49,242 bases of DNA from Oscillatoriales cyanobacterium CG2_30_40_61 (lineage in GTDB: Bacteria > Cyanobacteriota > Cyanobacteriia > Cyanobacteriales > Microcoleaceae), in NCBI GenBank assembly GCA_001873365.1, contig MNYZ01000041.1:1-49242 (forward strand), given 5' to 3'. The position numbers and the translations under genes are program-made. This document shows, in pieces, positions 17,153-25,744 of the stretch. How positions within the stretch are numbered: position 1 is the first letter of the stretch; the number at the start of each line of letters is the position of its first letter. The notes beneath the pieces are model-generated. The model saw only the letters and a list, made by a program, of their open reading frames with translations, ran no database searches and had not been told where the DNA came from.

Positions 17153-18024
17153 GGTTTTAATTGTTGTAACATTTTTCGCAGTCCTTGTCGCCATTGGGGG
17201 TTATGATTTCCCAAAACATTAGCTAATTTTTTCCCACTTAAAACCGAATAGGCGGGACGACTAGCAGGTGTGGGATATTCGGCTGTTGTAATTGGGATTA
17301 CCCTTTCAATTTTCAGAGGAAAACCTAATAATTTGGCTTCTTCAAAAATTGCGATCGCAAAATCATACCAACTGGTTACACCACTATTAGTACAGTGATA
17401 AATTCCGTAGGTTTGATCATTTAAAAGAGGCATTAATTTAACAATTGATTCTGCTAAATCCCCCGTCCAAGTCGGACTTCCCACTTGATCACTCACCACT
17501 CGAATTTCTTCCCGTTCTTTGCCCAATCGTAACATGGTTTTAACGAAATTTCCGGTTCCACCCACACCATAAACCCAGGCTGTTCTAATAATTGCAAATT
17601 TAGCTTGGGTTGCTTGAATAGCCATTTCTCCGGCTAATTTTGATTCTCCATAAACACCCAAGGGGTGAGTCAAATCAGTTTCAATATAGGGATGGCTTTG
17701 GGTTCCATCGAAGACATAATCCGTGGAAATATGAATCAATGTTGCATCTAATTTTTGACAGCTTTTGGCTAAAATACCGGGTGCAATTCCGTTGATTTTT
17801 AGGGCTAATTCCGGTTCACTTTCTGCCTTATCCACTGCGGTATAAGCGGCAGCATTAATCACCCATTCCGGTTGTATTTTCTCAATTAACCTTGCAATTT
17901 CTTGGGTTTGAGATAAATCAAGGGTATCTCGTCCGACACTCACTAATGACCCCATGGAAGTGAGGAAAGGTTGCAATTCTTGACCTAGTTGACCATCTTT
18001 TCCGATCAGTAAAATGGGTTTCAT
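17149..18024 (-). CDS. rfbD: dTDP-4-dehydrorhamnose reductase
   Basis: Reduces dTDP-4-dehydro-rhamnose with NAD(P)H, the last step to dTDP-L-rhamnose. From ATG 18024 the protein has 291 aa. The NAD(P)-binding LLIGKDGQLGQEL is at 5-17, HISTDYVFDG at 98-107 and the catalytic YxxxK in VYGESKLAGE (Y125, K129). An upstream in-frame ATG at 18105 would add 27 residues that overlap the end of rfbC and match nothing in the family, so I start at 18024. This gives an ATGA overlap with the rfbC stop and tight coupling. The stop codon and final bases derive from the palindrome at 17125-17152, so the C-terminus may be slightly changed. Confidence 0.93.
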   Translation of the reverse strand: MKPILLIGKDGQLGQELQPFLTSMGSLVSVGRDTLDLSQTQEIARLIEKIQPEWVINAAAYTAVDKAESEPELALKINGIAPGILAKSCQKLDATLIHISTDYVFDGTQSHPYIETDLTHPLGVYGESKLAGEMAIQATQAKFAIIRTAWVYGVGGTGNFVKTMLRLGKEREEIRVVSDQVGSPTWTGDLAESIVKLMPLLNDQTYGIYHCTNSGVTSWYDFAIAIFEEAKLLGFPLKIERVIPITTAEYPTPASRPAYSVLSGKKLANVLGNHNPQWRQGLRKMLQQLKP

Positions 18025-18569
18025 GAGAAAAATTCCGCCGTTTTTAAAGGTTGACCCGCTTGATCTTTTGCTGACAAAATCGGTGTAATTCCCTCTAAGG
18101 GCCAATCAATGCCAACATCAGGATCATTCCAAAGCAAAGATCGCTCATAGTTCGGCGCATAATAGTCGGTAGTTTTATATAATACTTCAGCAATATCTGA
18201 AGTTACCAAAAAGCCATGGGCAAATCCAGGTGGAACCCAAAATTGTCGCTTATTTTCTGCACTGAGAATGCAACTCACCCACTGTCCAAAAGTTGGAGAA
18301 CTTTTTCTCATATCTACAGCAACATCAAAAATTTCCCCGGCAACAACACGCAATAATTTACCTTGGGTTTGTTGTATTTGATAATGTAAACCTCTCAAAA
18401 CCCCTTGCACAGAACGGGAATGATTATCCTGTACAAACTCCGAGGTAATGCCTGTTTTTTCGGCAAAATTTTTCTGGTTAAAACTTTCAAAGAAAAAGCC
18501 TCTTTCATCTCCAAAGACCTTGGGTTCAATGATGAAAACATCTGGAATTTTTGTCGGAGTAATAGTCAT
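18021..18569 (-). CDS. rfbC: dTDP-4-dehydrorhamnose 3,5-epimerase
   Basis: Cupin-fold epimerase acting on dTDP-4-dehydro-6-deoxyglucose. At 182 aa it has the normal length. Catalytic signatures are present: GVLRGLHYQ (H62) at 56-64, KLLRVVAGEIFDVAVD (71-86, with K71 and the aspartates), FWVPPGFAHGF (110-120) and YAPNYERSLLWNDPDVGIDW. It is the first gene of the minus-strand dTDP-sugar operon and overlaps rfbD by four bases. The dehydratase rfbB that makes its substrate is not in this window. Confidence 0.95.
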   Translation of the reverse strand: MTITPTKIPDVFIIEPKVFGDERGFFFESFNQKNFAEKTGITSEFVQDNHSRSVQGVLRGLHYQIQQTQGKLLRVVAGEIFDVAVDMRKSSPTFGQWVSCILSAENKRQFWVPPGFAHGFLVTSDIAEVLYKTTDYYAPNYERSLLWNDPDVGIDWPLEGITPILSAKDQAGQPLKTAEFFS

Positions 18570-18643
18570 TTTTAGTTAGAATTATGGTCAGCGACTAAAC
18601 ATTGTACCAAATTGTTGCTACTTGATCAAAACTTAATTAAAAC

Positions 18644-20383
18644 TTAGTTTTTTTCAAGAATAATCTTGACTCCTCCTTTTAAGGGGATAAATTCATTCCC
18701 ATCAGGATTATAGACCCAAGCTTTAATGGTTGTGTTTCTCCCGTCATGATGCAATTGTACAGCAGGAATTGTAACTTCCCATCGCCCATGATCATATAGG
18801 GGAGAATCCAAAACTTGAGCAATATCTGGACTATTCAAACCCACATTAGCTTGGGCAAAAAAGGAGCGTTGGTTTCCCCTGGAGAAAAAGACGAGTTGGG
18901 GTTGTTTTTGTTGCTGAGGAAAAATTGCCCATCCTTTTAAGGTAACAGAATCTTGAGGTTTTAATTTTAAAGGTTGATCACTCGATAATGGAAAATCAAT
19001 ATAACCATAAACTTGTTCTGATTCTGTTTTAAATGTGATCTTATTTTCCCAATTTCTGAGGTTAACGCTCTGGAGTTTTTTAACTCCATCTTGAATCCAC
19101 CAAGTGGTTTTACTTAATCTTAATAAGCAGCGTTCATGATGGGTTTTAAAGAATTTTGAGTCTTCTAAGTAGTTAATGATTTCTAAGCAGGTTTCTCCCC
19201 GTTGTTTATTAATAATATCTGTTTGAGCTTGAGCGATCGCTATTTCTGATTTTACCACAATTAAACAAACTAAAATTCCCCCGACAAAACTATAAATAAG
19301 TTTAGGATAATAATTTCGATGGAAAAAATTACCTGCTGAAATAATAATAAACCAAACTTGAATAACAGCAATAATTAATAGTAAAGAATGGCTAGTATAT
19401 CGAGAGGTATAAATAGCATAATTTGCTCCATAACTATAACGACCTAATGTTATTAAAATTGAGCAGAGGATAGAAAATATTCCAATCGAAAACCAAGGAG
19501 AGCATAATTTTATTAAATAGTTTTTATTCTTTAGATTAATTAGACAGTAACTTCCTAAAATAATAAAGTTTAAGACAATAATTATTCCGATACAAATACT
19601 AAAATTTTGAGAATTTGTTAGGGGTGCAGCAATCAGATTAAAAAAGAATTGAATCAGAGCTAATAACTTTTCTAGGAGAGAGAGATTAATTGTTTTGGGC
19701 TCTTGAGTGTATCCTATTGAGTAAATTAAACTGGAAAGTAAAAATAAAGTTATCCAAAAAATTAGGTATTTTTTTCTTTGATTTACTTCTGTTGTCAGCA
19801 CCAAAACAGAGGGAATTAAAGCTAACCAACTCATTAAACCTTGAGCAGATGAAAAACTGGCAATCCCACAAGGAATCGCAGCCAATAATAACTTTTGTTT
19901 AGGCTTAATTTGATTTTGAGTTAAAATAAAACAACTTATAATTACACAAAAATTGATTAAAAATATCGCGATTTGAAACCCCCAAAGCCAGTTTTCCGAT
20001 TGAGCTAAGGAGAAAAATATTAAAGCCGTTAATAAATTGGTAAAATCAAAGAAATAATTTTGGTTTTTGCAAGAATTAGCCGAAATTTTATATAACAATA
20101 TAAAAGTTAATATTGCCAATCCTAAACTAAAAAAAAGCTCTAATTTAATATTCCAACTCGAAATGAATCCTAAAGCAATAAAAATTAAGCGAGGAAATAG
20201 GATACGATGGTTATTATGCAGTTCAAATAAGTCTTTAAATTGTAACGTTCCCGTAGCTATTTTTTCAAATAAAGCAGGTAAAACCCACTGATCATAAAAG
20301 GGAACATTCACCCCAAAACAAATAATAAATCCCGTAACTACAAGAATTGGAATTAAATATAGCTTAGAAACCGGGTTTCTCAT
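18644..20383 (-). CDS. Polytopic membrane protein of unknown function, possible GT-C-type
   Basis: I do not recognise a named family. The first 370 or so of its 579 aa contain about ten to twelve hydrophobic helices. After the first helix comes NVPFYDQWVLP, with an aspartate (D31) where GT-C enzymes often carry a catalytic acid, and then HNNHRILFPRL (56-66). The last 170 residues are soluble, with VTLKGWAIFP and GRWEVTIPAV, and look like a beta-sandwich facing outside. A lipid-linked-sugar glycosyltransferase or a polysaccharide-modifying role fits this layout, but that is inference. It lies downstream of hlyD across a repeat-filled 180-base gap and just upstream of rfbC. Codons 2-7 fall in an AGAAACCGGGTTTCT palindrome of the nearby repeat family, so the start may have been supplied by a repeat. 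Confidence 0.75.
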   Translation of the reverse strand: MRNPVSKLYLIPILVVTGFIICFGVNVPFYDQWVLPALFEKIATGTLQFKDLFELHNNHRILFPRLIFIALGFISSWNIKLELFFSLGLAILTFILLYKISANSCKNQNYFFDFTNLLTALIFFSLAQSENWLWGFQIAIFLINFCVIISCFILTQNQIKPKQKLLLAAIPCGIASFSSAQGLMSWLALIPSVLVLTTEVNQRKKYLIFWITLFLLSSLIYSIGYTQEPKTINLSLLEKLLALIQFFFNLIAAPLTNSQNFSICIGIIIVLNFIILGSYCLINLKNKNYLIKLCSPWFSIGIFSILCSILITLGRYSYGANYAIYTSRYTSHSLLLIIAVIQVWFIIISAGNFFHRNYYPKLIYSFVGGILVCLIVVKSEIAIAQAQTDIINKQRGETCLEIINYLEDSKFFKTHHERCLLRLSKTTWWIQDGVKKLQSVNLRNWENKITFKTESEQVYGYIDFPLSSDQPLKLKPQDSVTLKGWAIFPQQQKQPQLVFFSRGNQRSFFAQANVGLNSPDIAQVLDSPLYDHGRWEVTIPAVQLHHDGRNTTIKAWVYNPDGNEFIPLKGGVKIILEKN

Positions 20384-20416
20384 TTATCTTTCTGTTAATA
20401 GCAAAGGTTATTGCAA

Positions 20417-20564
20417 AAATCTGGTTTCTGAGTAAGATGATCGTAACAAACACAAGATTTATACAGAAACCCGATTTCTGATTCTGGGGTGGGGTGTGTA
20501 GAAATCTGGTTTCTGAGTAAGATGATCGTAACAAACACAAGATTTATACAGAAACCCGATTTCT
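20417..20564. repeat. Two identical 63-bp direct repeats, each a hairpin
   Basis: 20417-20479 and 20502-20564 are identical over 63 bases (period 85). Each begins AAATCTGGTTTCTG and ends CAGAAACCCGATTTCT, so each can fold on itself. The second ends at the first base of the hlyD stop codon. A shorter relative lies at 20366-20380 and another at 10689-10716. Confidence 0.85.
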
Positions 20565-22438
20565 TACTTCAAGTTGGTAATACTGTTGATCCGACCAGTA
20601 AAGCGGTTTAAGAAGATGTCTAACACCGAACGTTTACCGACATTAATCTTAGTATTTACGGACATCCCCGACTGTAAACCAATCTTAATATTTCTTTCCT
20701 CATCTAAGGTAAAGCTTTGTTTATCCAATTTCACTTTTCCTTTAAACGAAAAATACTGACGGCCTTTTTCGGGATCAGGTTTAATCGCATCTTGACTCAA
20801 CCATTTTAACTGTCCAGAAACCATCCCAAACTGATCATTAGGGAAAGCATCAATTGTGACTTCCACCGGAATACAATCTGGATCAGTAATCCCAATTTCT
20901 GATCGAGCTTCTGGAGAATCTGGACAAATACAATCCTTTTCTGCTTTACATTCAATCACTTCTCCAGCCACGGTTTTTCCATCATAGGGCTGTAGGAATT
21001 TACGTTTGATCCGCAAAGCATTTAAAACTAAAGCCAGATCCGTATTTTTAATAAAAATTGTGCTTTCGAGCCCTTTATCATCAGCTAAAATCTGCATCAA
21101 TTTTTCCGTTTGTTGAGCTTCATAATAAGCCTCATTACAACGCTTCATTTTCGGATCACCAGATTTTAAAACTTGCTGATTCACATAGTTGCAAATTTCA
21201 TCCTTATTCATATCAACTTCCGAATCCTGTTTGGTTGAGGGTTGTAAATCATAAATCACCCCCGCCACCGGTGAACGTAAAACTTGAGTATCACGCTGTT
21301 CTTCAACTTTTTCCAGTTGAGCCGTAACATCCCCTAATCGTTTTTCGTTCTCCAGTTTATATCGACTCAGTTGAGAGTCAATACTAGCAATCTGTTTTTT
21401 GTTTTCTTCAACACGAAAATACAGTTCTTTCGCCCAAGCATCTTTCGTATTTTGCAACTCTTTTTTGGTTCGTTCAATAGATGCTAAAACTTTTTGTTTT
21501 TCATCTTCTAATCGTTTAATTTCAGCCTGTTGTTTTTCCACATCACCTTTACGCGCGTTAATTTCACTTTGACGGGTTGTGATTTGATCCTGTTGTCGTA
21601 AAAATTCATTTTGACTTCTTAAAACCTCCTGTTCTTGACGTTTTTTATTTAGGTCAGACATGGCTCCTTCTTCAACTAAAGGCGCAATTTGACCTAAAAT
21701 AGATTCGTTCAGATCTAAACCTTCTTGAGACTTATCCAGTTGATCCCGGGCTGAATTTAATTGTTCTTCAGAATAGCGAATTTGATTGGTGGCGTATTGA
21801 ATCTGTTCTCGGGTTGCGCGAATCGAATTTTCTGTTTGTTCGAGTTGTTTGTTAAATTCAACAATTCGCCCTTCCACCGCCGACACCCGGGATTGATATT
21901 CCGCTCGGTAATTAGTCACTAAACCCGCCTGAGTGGAACTATAGTTAACTGTTCGACCTTGATTATTATAAAGTTCATTAATCAAAGAACTCAAAACGTC
22001 ATTTTCTTGGATGCGGGTATCCCGATCTTTAACCATGGTTTCCCATTCCGGGGGTAAAGTTCCTCGACCATTCCCCTGAATAATATTCTTATAAAATTCG
22101 TTTTCTTGATTCAGAGTCCCTTGCAATTTAGCTAAAGATTTAATATCCGCACTGGGGTTTGTTTGACTAAAGGTTAAAAGCGGTTGGTTTTTCTGAACGC
22201 GATCGCCATTTTCAACGTGCAATCTCACTACGGCTCCGGTTGTTGGAGCTTGAATTTCTCTAGCACCTTCTTTATATTCGAGTTCACCCACGGCGGGAAC
22301 AGTTTGTTCAATCTGAGAAAAATAAGCCCAAACCACACCTGATGTGGTGATTAACATAATCAACCACAGAAACAGATGAGACCACATCGCGGGTTTCTCA
22401 AGAATAACCGGTTGATCAATAAGTGATACAGATTTCAT
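20564..22438 (-). CDS. Type I secretion adaptor (HlyD-family membrane fusion protein)
   Basis: The periplasmic adaptor links the inner-membrane ABC exporter to an outer-membrane TolC-type channel. The 624-aa protein has one N-terminal membrane segment (about 19-41) and then a split biotinyl-lipoyl domain, whose halves are near AVGELEYKEGAREIQAPTTG (about 49-68) and LRSPVAGVIYDLQP (about 392-405). Between them is a very long coiled coil (about 95-390) rich in Gln, Glu and Lys. After the second lipoyl half is an insert with six cysteines (C416, C434, C497, C503, C505, C522), unusual for this family and possibly disulfide-bonded. The beta-barrel end follows. It is downstream of the ABC exporter in the same direction, with 291 bases of repeats between. 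Confidence 0.88.
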   Translation of the reverse strand: MKSVSLIDQPVILEKPAMWSHLFLWLIMLITTSGVVWAYFSQIEQTVPAVGELEYKEGAREIQAPTTGAVVRLHVENGDRVQKNQPLLTFSQTNPSADIKSLAKLQGTLNQENEFYKNIIQGNGRGTLPPEWETMVKDRDTRIQENDVLSSLINELYNNQGRTVNYSSTQAGLVTNYRAEYQSRVSAVEGRIVEFNKQLEQTENSIRATREQIQYATNQIRYSEEQLNSARDQLDKSQEGLDLNESILGQIAPLVEEGAMSDLNKKRQEQEVLRSQNEFLRQQDQITTRQSEINARKGDVEKQQAEIKRLEDEKQKVLASIERTKKELQNTKDAWAKELYFRVEENKKQIASIDSQLSRYKLENEKRLGDVTAQLEKVEEQRDTQVLRSPVAGVIYDLQPSTKQDSEVDMNKDEICNYVNQQVLKSGDPKMKRCNEAYYEAQQTEKLMQILADDKGLESTIFIKNTDLALVLNALRIKRKFLQPYDGKTVAGEVIECKAEKDCICPDSPEARSEIGITDPDCIPVEVTIDAFPNDQFGMVSGQLKWLSQDAIKPDPEKGRQYFSFKGKVKLDKQSFTLDEERNIKIGLQSGMSVNTKINVGKRSVLDIFLNRFTGRINSITNLK

Positions 22439-22462
22439 AAATAGTAATTAGTAAACAACAAA

Positions 22463-22531
22463 ATCAGTTATCAGTCATCAGTCATCAGTCATCAGTCATC
22501 AGTTATCAGTCATCAGTAATCAGTTATCAGT
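22463..22531. repeat. Heptamer tandem repeat (TCATCAG/TTATCAG)
   Basis: About nine copies of a 7-bp unit, (T)CATCAGT with TTATCAGT variants. The same motif family recurs at 22681-22728 and 37491-37534 and flanks the palindromic repeats at 8.2 and 22.6 kb. Non-coding. Confidence 0.85.
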
Positions 22532-22619
22532 GAAAGAAATAAAATCAAGATTTTTACTCATTGAGAGCAATTGTAACTGCCTCTTAACTCTTAAACTGAT
22601 AACTCTTAAACTGCCAGCC

Positions 22620-22680
22620 AGGGGCGGGTTTATCTAGTCAACTTGTGGTTAACAAAGCTCTAAAAGAACCCGCCCCTACA
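22620..22680. repeat. 62-bp palindromic dispersed repeat, copy 2
   Basis: The arms AGGGGCGGGTTT and AGAACCCGCCCCTACA enclose an AT-rich centre. Its centre is the most diverged of the three copies. It lies between the ABC exporter and hlyD genes. Confidence 0.8.
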
Positions 22681-22729
22681 ACTGATAACTCTTAAACTGA
22701 TAACTGATAACTGGTAACTGATGACTGTA

Positions 22730-25700
22730 TTAGGGCGCTTCCTGTTGTTGATACAGGCAGTAATAACGTCCTTTCAGGGCAACTAACTGATCATGATTTC
22801 CCTGCTCCACTACAGACCCTTGATCCATCATAATAATGACATCGGCGTTTTTGACGGCACTCAGACGGTGAGTAATAAAAAACACCGTGCGATCGTGAAA
22901 GACATCCATCAAGTGATTAATCACAGCCCGTTCCGATTGATAGTCTAGGGCGCTGGTAGCTTCATCCAAAATTAACAGTTTAGGATTTTGTAATACCGTG
23001 CGGGCAATGGCCACCCGTTGCCGTTGTCCCCCGGATAAAGCCGATCCCCTTTCTCCCACCTGGGTATTGTAACCATTGGGAAGACCCATAATAAAATCGT
23101 GAGCCGCAGCAATTTTAGCCGCCCGAATAATTTCATCGCTACTAGCTTCGGGGTTACTCAAACCGATATTATCCTGAACCGTTCCGTTAAATAGGAGGGT
23201 ATCCTGCAACACCACCCCCAATTGACGGCGGACAGAATAGAGTTCCACCTTATTAATATCGTAGCCATCAATTAAAATTCGTCCCGACAGGGGAGCATAT
23301 AAACGCTGCAATAACTTCATCAGGGTACTTTTACCCGATCCACTCAACCCCACAATCGCCACGAATGACCCAGAGGGAAAATCTAAATTAATGTTAGCCA
23401 GTTGCAGTGGCCCGGTGGGATTAAATCGGAAAGACACCTCCTCAAAGGTAACTGACCCTTCAATTTCTGGTAAGGGAATATTATTGCGATCAGCTTCATC
23501 GGCTTCAGGAAGGGTATCGATAATATCCCGCAACCTTTCCACCGAAATTGACACCTCTTGGATCTGTTGATAAACACTAATAAACCGTAATAACGAGCCC
23601 GTGACGTTTCCAGAGATAATCCGAAAGGCAATTAATCCCCCAATGGTCAACTGGTGTTCAATTACCAAATAGGCCCCGACCCATAACAGGGCAATCCCGC
23701 CAATTTTATTCAGGAAGTCACTCATAGTTCCCGCGGCTGTTTGGGTGAGAGTGGTTTGTAAACTCGCACTCATGTAGCGGGCATACATTCCTTGCCACCG
23801 CCAACGGGCTGTTAATTCAATAGTTTGGGATTTAATCGTTTGAATCCCACTAATAACTTCCACAATATAGGCCATGGACGCCCCAGCTAAACCTGCCCGT
23901 TTGCGGATTAATCGCATAATCACCGGAGAGAAGACAAAGATAATTCCAGCAAATAGGGGCAAAGGAGCTAGGGCTACCAGAGTCAGAATCGGACTCAAGG
24001 CAAACATTACGGCGATGTAGACCACCGAGAACACCGCATCGAGAACCACCGTTAAGGCTGTCCCCGTTAGGAAGTTACGGATATTTCCCAACTCGTTAAA
24101 ACGGCTCATCAAGTCCCCGACCTGGCGGCTATCAAAGTATCCCAAAGGCAGCCGTAACATATGGTCGATAATTTCCGCTGTGAGTTTGATATCAACGCGG
24201 TTGGAGCTATCCACAAACAGATAGGTTCGTAATGCTGTTAATAAACCTTCAAACAGCGCAAACCCTAACAGCAGAATCCCCAGAATATTCAGCACATCCA
24301 AGTTACCTTGTCCGATCACCGCATCGATGATCACCATACTCACCAAGGGGTTGACCAAACCGAACACTTGGATAAAAAACGAAGACAGCAACACCTCCAC
24401 AAATGTGGCTCGATGCTCCATCAAGGCGGGTAAAAACCACCAGAAGCTAAATTGTTCTTTTTGATCAACTCGGGGCGCTTGTAACAGCAGTACCTGTCCT
24501 TCCTCACCCCAAATTTCCGCAAACTGCCCTGGACGCATCCGGGCTAAACCCTTTTCCGGGGATGCCAGGATGATTTCCCGTTCGGTAATGCTATAGAGAA
24601 TCGCAAAGCTATCTTTCCAGACCACCATGGCTGGAGCTTTGAGGCGACCAATGGCTTTAGATGACACCTGGACTAACTGAGCATTAATTCCCAACATTTG
24701 GGTCACAGCCCCGCAGGCCTGCAAACTAATATTACCGACCGTTGCTAACTGATTATCTAAAACCCGACGAACAATATCCTTCTTAAAGCTAATTCCGAAG
24801 AACTTGGCAATCATATTGAAGCAGGCTAGGGGCGCGTCAATCTTGCCTCTACCCCTGACCACGGGAAACTTCAGAGCCGATTTCGGGATATTGGTTTCCG
24901 GGGTAGGGGGCACTTCAGGAGCTGAAGTTACCGCCGATAGGTCAATGGGGCGATTACCGTTACCATTATTGGAGTCTTGAACACTTACCTCGGCATCGGA
25001 GGTTTCTACCGAGGTTTCAACTTCATAAACCGGTTCTCGCAGCCCCACTAACCGCACGCCTTGGGGCCCATCCACCTTATAAAATGATGAATTACCTTCT
25101 TCTAATAAAACCCGGCTACCTGGGGCAAAACCAGCCAAAGTCCCGCTACTGACTAACCAAATCCGTTTGGGATCAAGCAGGTTAGTCAATTCTTTAGTTT
25201 TCTTATTTCCTGCGGTCAAGTTCAGCACCACCGCATCCTGCCCTAGATCAACTGCTAAATTCTTGATATTATTGACTGGAACAGCCTGGGCCTGTAGATG
25301 TTGGCTTAATAGGTCAAAAACTTCGCTCAAACCCGCTTGATCTCGGAAGGCTTCCCCAAAGCTCTGTTCCTTGGCCACCAATTGTAAAAAATCCCCAGCC
25401 GACAGCGTAATACAGATTGTGTCCGTTGAAGCGATCGCGGTTTCACAGGGGACTCCTCGAATTAACCCGGCCCAACCGACAATTTCTCTGGCGCCGAGCA
25501 AGCCCAAACTAACATGGCGTTGCGCCCTGGGATCAAAACCCAGTAATCGAGCCTGTCCTTGATAAATAATCGTGATTTGAGTCGGCAATTTATCCCGCTC
25601 AAAGATCGGTTGTCCGGTACGGTAGCCCAGGAGTTGGCATTTGGGCAACAGGTTCTGAAGTGCCTTCTCCGAGAGTCGATCAAAGGGAGTCGTTTCAGCT

Positions 25701-25744
25701 AAGAAGGTCTGAATTTGGGATTGAGAAACGGCGGATGTTGTCAT
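22730..25744 (-). CDS. Type I secretion ABC exporter with cyclic-nucleotide-binding-like and inactive C39 domains
   Basis: Energises export of unfolded proteins across both membranes. From ATG 25744 it has 1004 aa. Residues about 15-150 resemble a cyclic-nucleotide-binding domain. Residues about 295-425 are a C39 peptidase-like domain whose catalytic Cys and His positions read Ala304 and Ser379, so it should bind rather than cut substrate, as HlyB does. Residues about 440-735 hold the six membrane helices. Residues about 760-1000 are the ATPase: Walker A GLSGSGKS (799-806), LSGGQ (903-907), Walker B LLILDE (923-928) and the H-loop ITHR. An in-frame start at 25813 would add 23 unlikely residues inside the PPIase gene. 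ATG 25744 overlaps that gene's stop as ATGA. Confidence 0.92.
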   Translation of the reverse strand: MTTSAVSQSQIQTFLAETTPFDRLSEKALQNLLPKCQLLGYRTGQPIFERDKLPTQITIIYQGQARLLGFDPRAQRHVSLGLLGAREIVGWAGLIRGVPCETAIASTDTICITLSAGDFLQLVAKEQSFGEAFRDQAGLSEVFDLLSQHLQAQAVPVNNIKNLAVDLGQDAVVLNLTAGNKKTKELTNLLDPKRIWLVSSGTLAGFAPGSRVLLEEGNSSFYKVDGPQGVRLVGLREPVYEVETSVETSDAEVSVQDSNNGNGNRPIDLSAVTSAPEVPPTPETNIPKSALKFPVVRGRGKIDAPLACFNMIAKFFGISFKKDIVRRVLDNQLATVGNISLQACGAVTQMLGINAQLVQVSSKAIGRLKAPAMVVWKDSFAILYSITEREIILASPEKGLARMRPGQFAEIWGEEGQVLLLQAPRVDQKEQFSFWWFLPALMEHRATFVEVLLSSFFIQVFGLVNPLVSMVIIDAVIGQGNLDVLNILGILLLGFALFEGLLTALRTYLFVDSSNRVDIKLTAEIIDHMLRLPLGYFDSRQVGDLMSRFNELGNIRNFLTGTALTVVLDAVFSVVYIAVMFALSPILTLVALAPLPLFAGIIFVFSPVIMRLIRKRAGLAGASMAYIVEVISGIQTIKSQTIELTARWRWQGMYARYMSASLQTTLTQTAAGTMSDFLNKIGGIALLWVGAYLVIEHQLTIGGLIAFRIISGNVTGSLLRFISVYQQIQEVSISVERLRDIIDTLPEADEADRNNIPLPEIEGSVTFEEVSFRFNPTGPLQLANINLDFPSGSFVAIVGLSGSGKSTLMKLLQRLYAPLSGRILIDGYDINKVELYSVRRQLGVVLQDTLLFNGTVQDNIGLSNPEASSDEIIRAAKIAAAHDFIMGLPNGYNTQVGERGSALSGGQRQRVAIARTVLQNPKLLILDEATSALDYQSERAVINHLMDVFHDRTVFFITHRLSAVKNADVIIMMDQGSVVEQGNHDQLVALKGRYYCLYQQQEAP

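Noticed and set aside
18025-18105. Upstream start extending rfbD by 27 residues
   Set aside because: The extension lies over the end of rfbC, matches nothing in the family, and MKPILLIGKDGQLG at 18024 is the normal N-terminus with an ATGA overlap.
20417-20564. Possible CRISPR or attachment site from the 63-bp direct repeats
   Set aside because: Only two copies, each self-complementary, with no integrase or cas gene nearby.
22463-22531. Possible CRISPR array
   Set aside because: The units are 7 bp with no spacers, so this is a plain tandem repeat. No cas genes are present.
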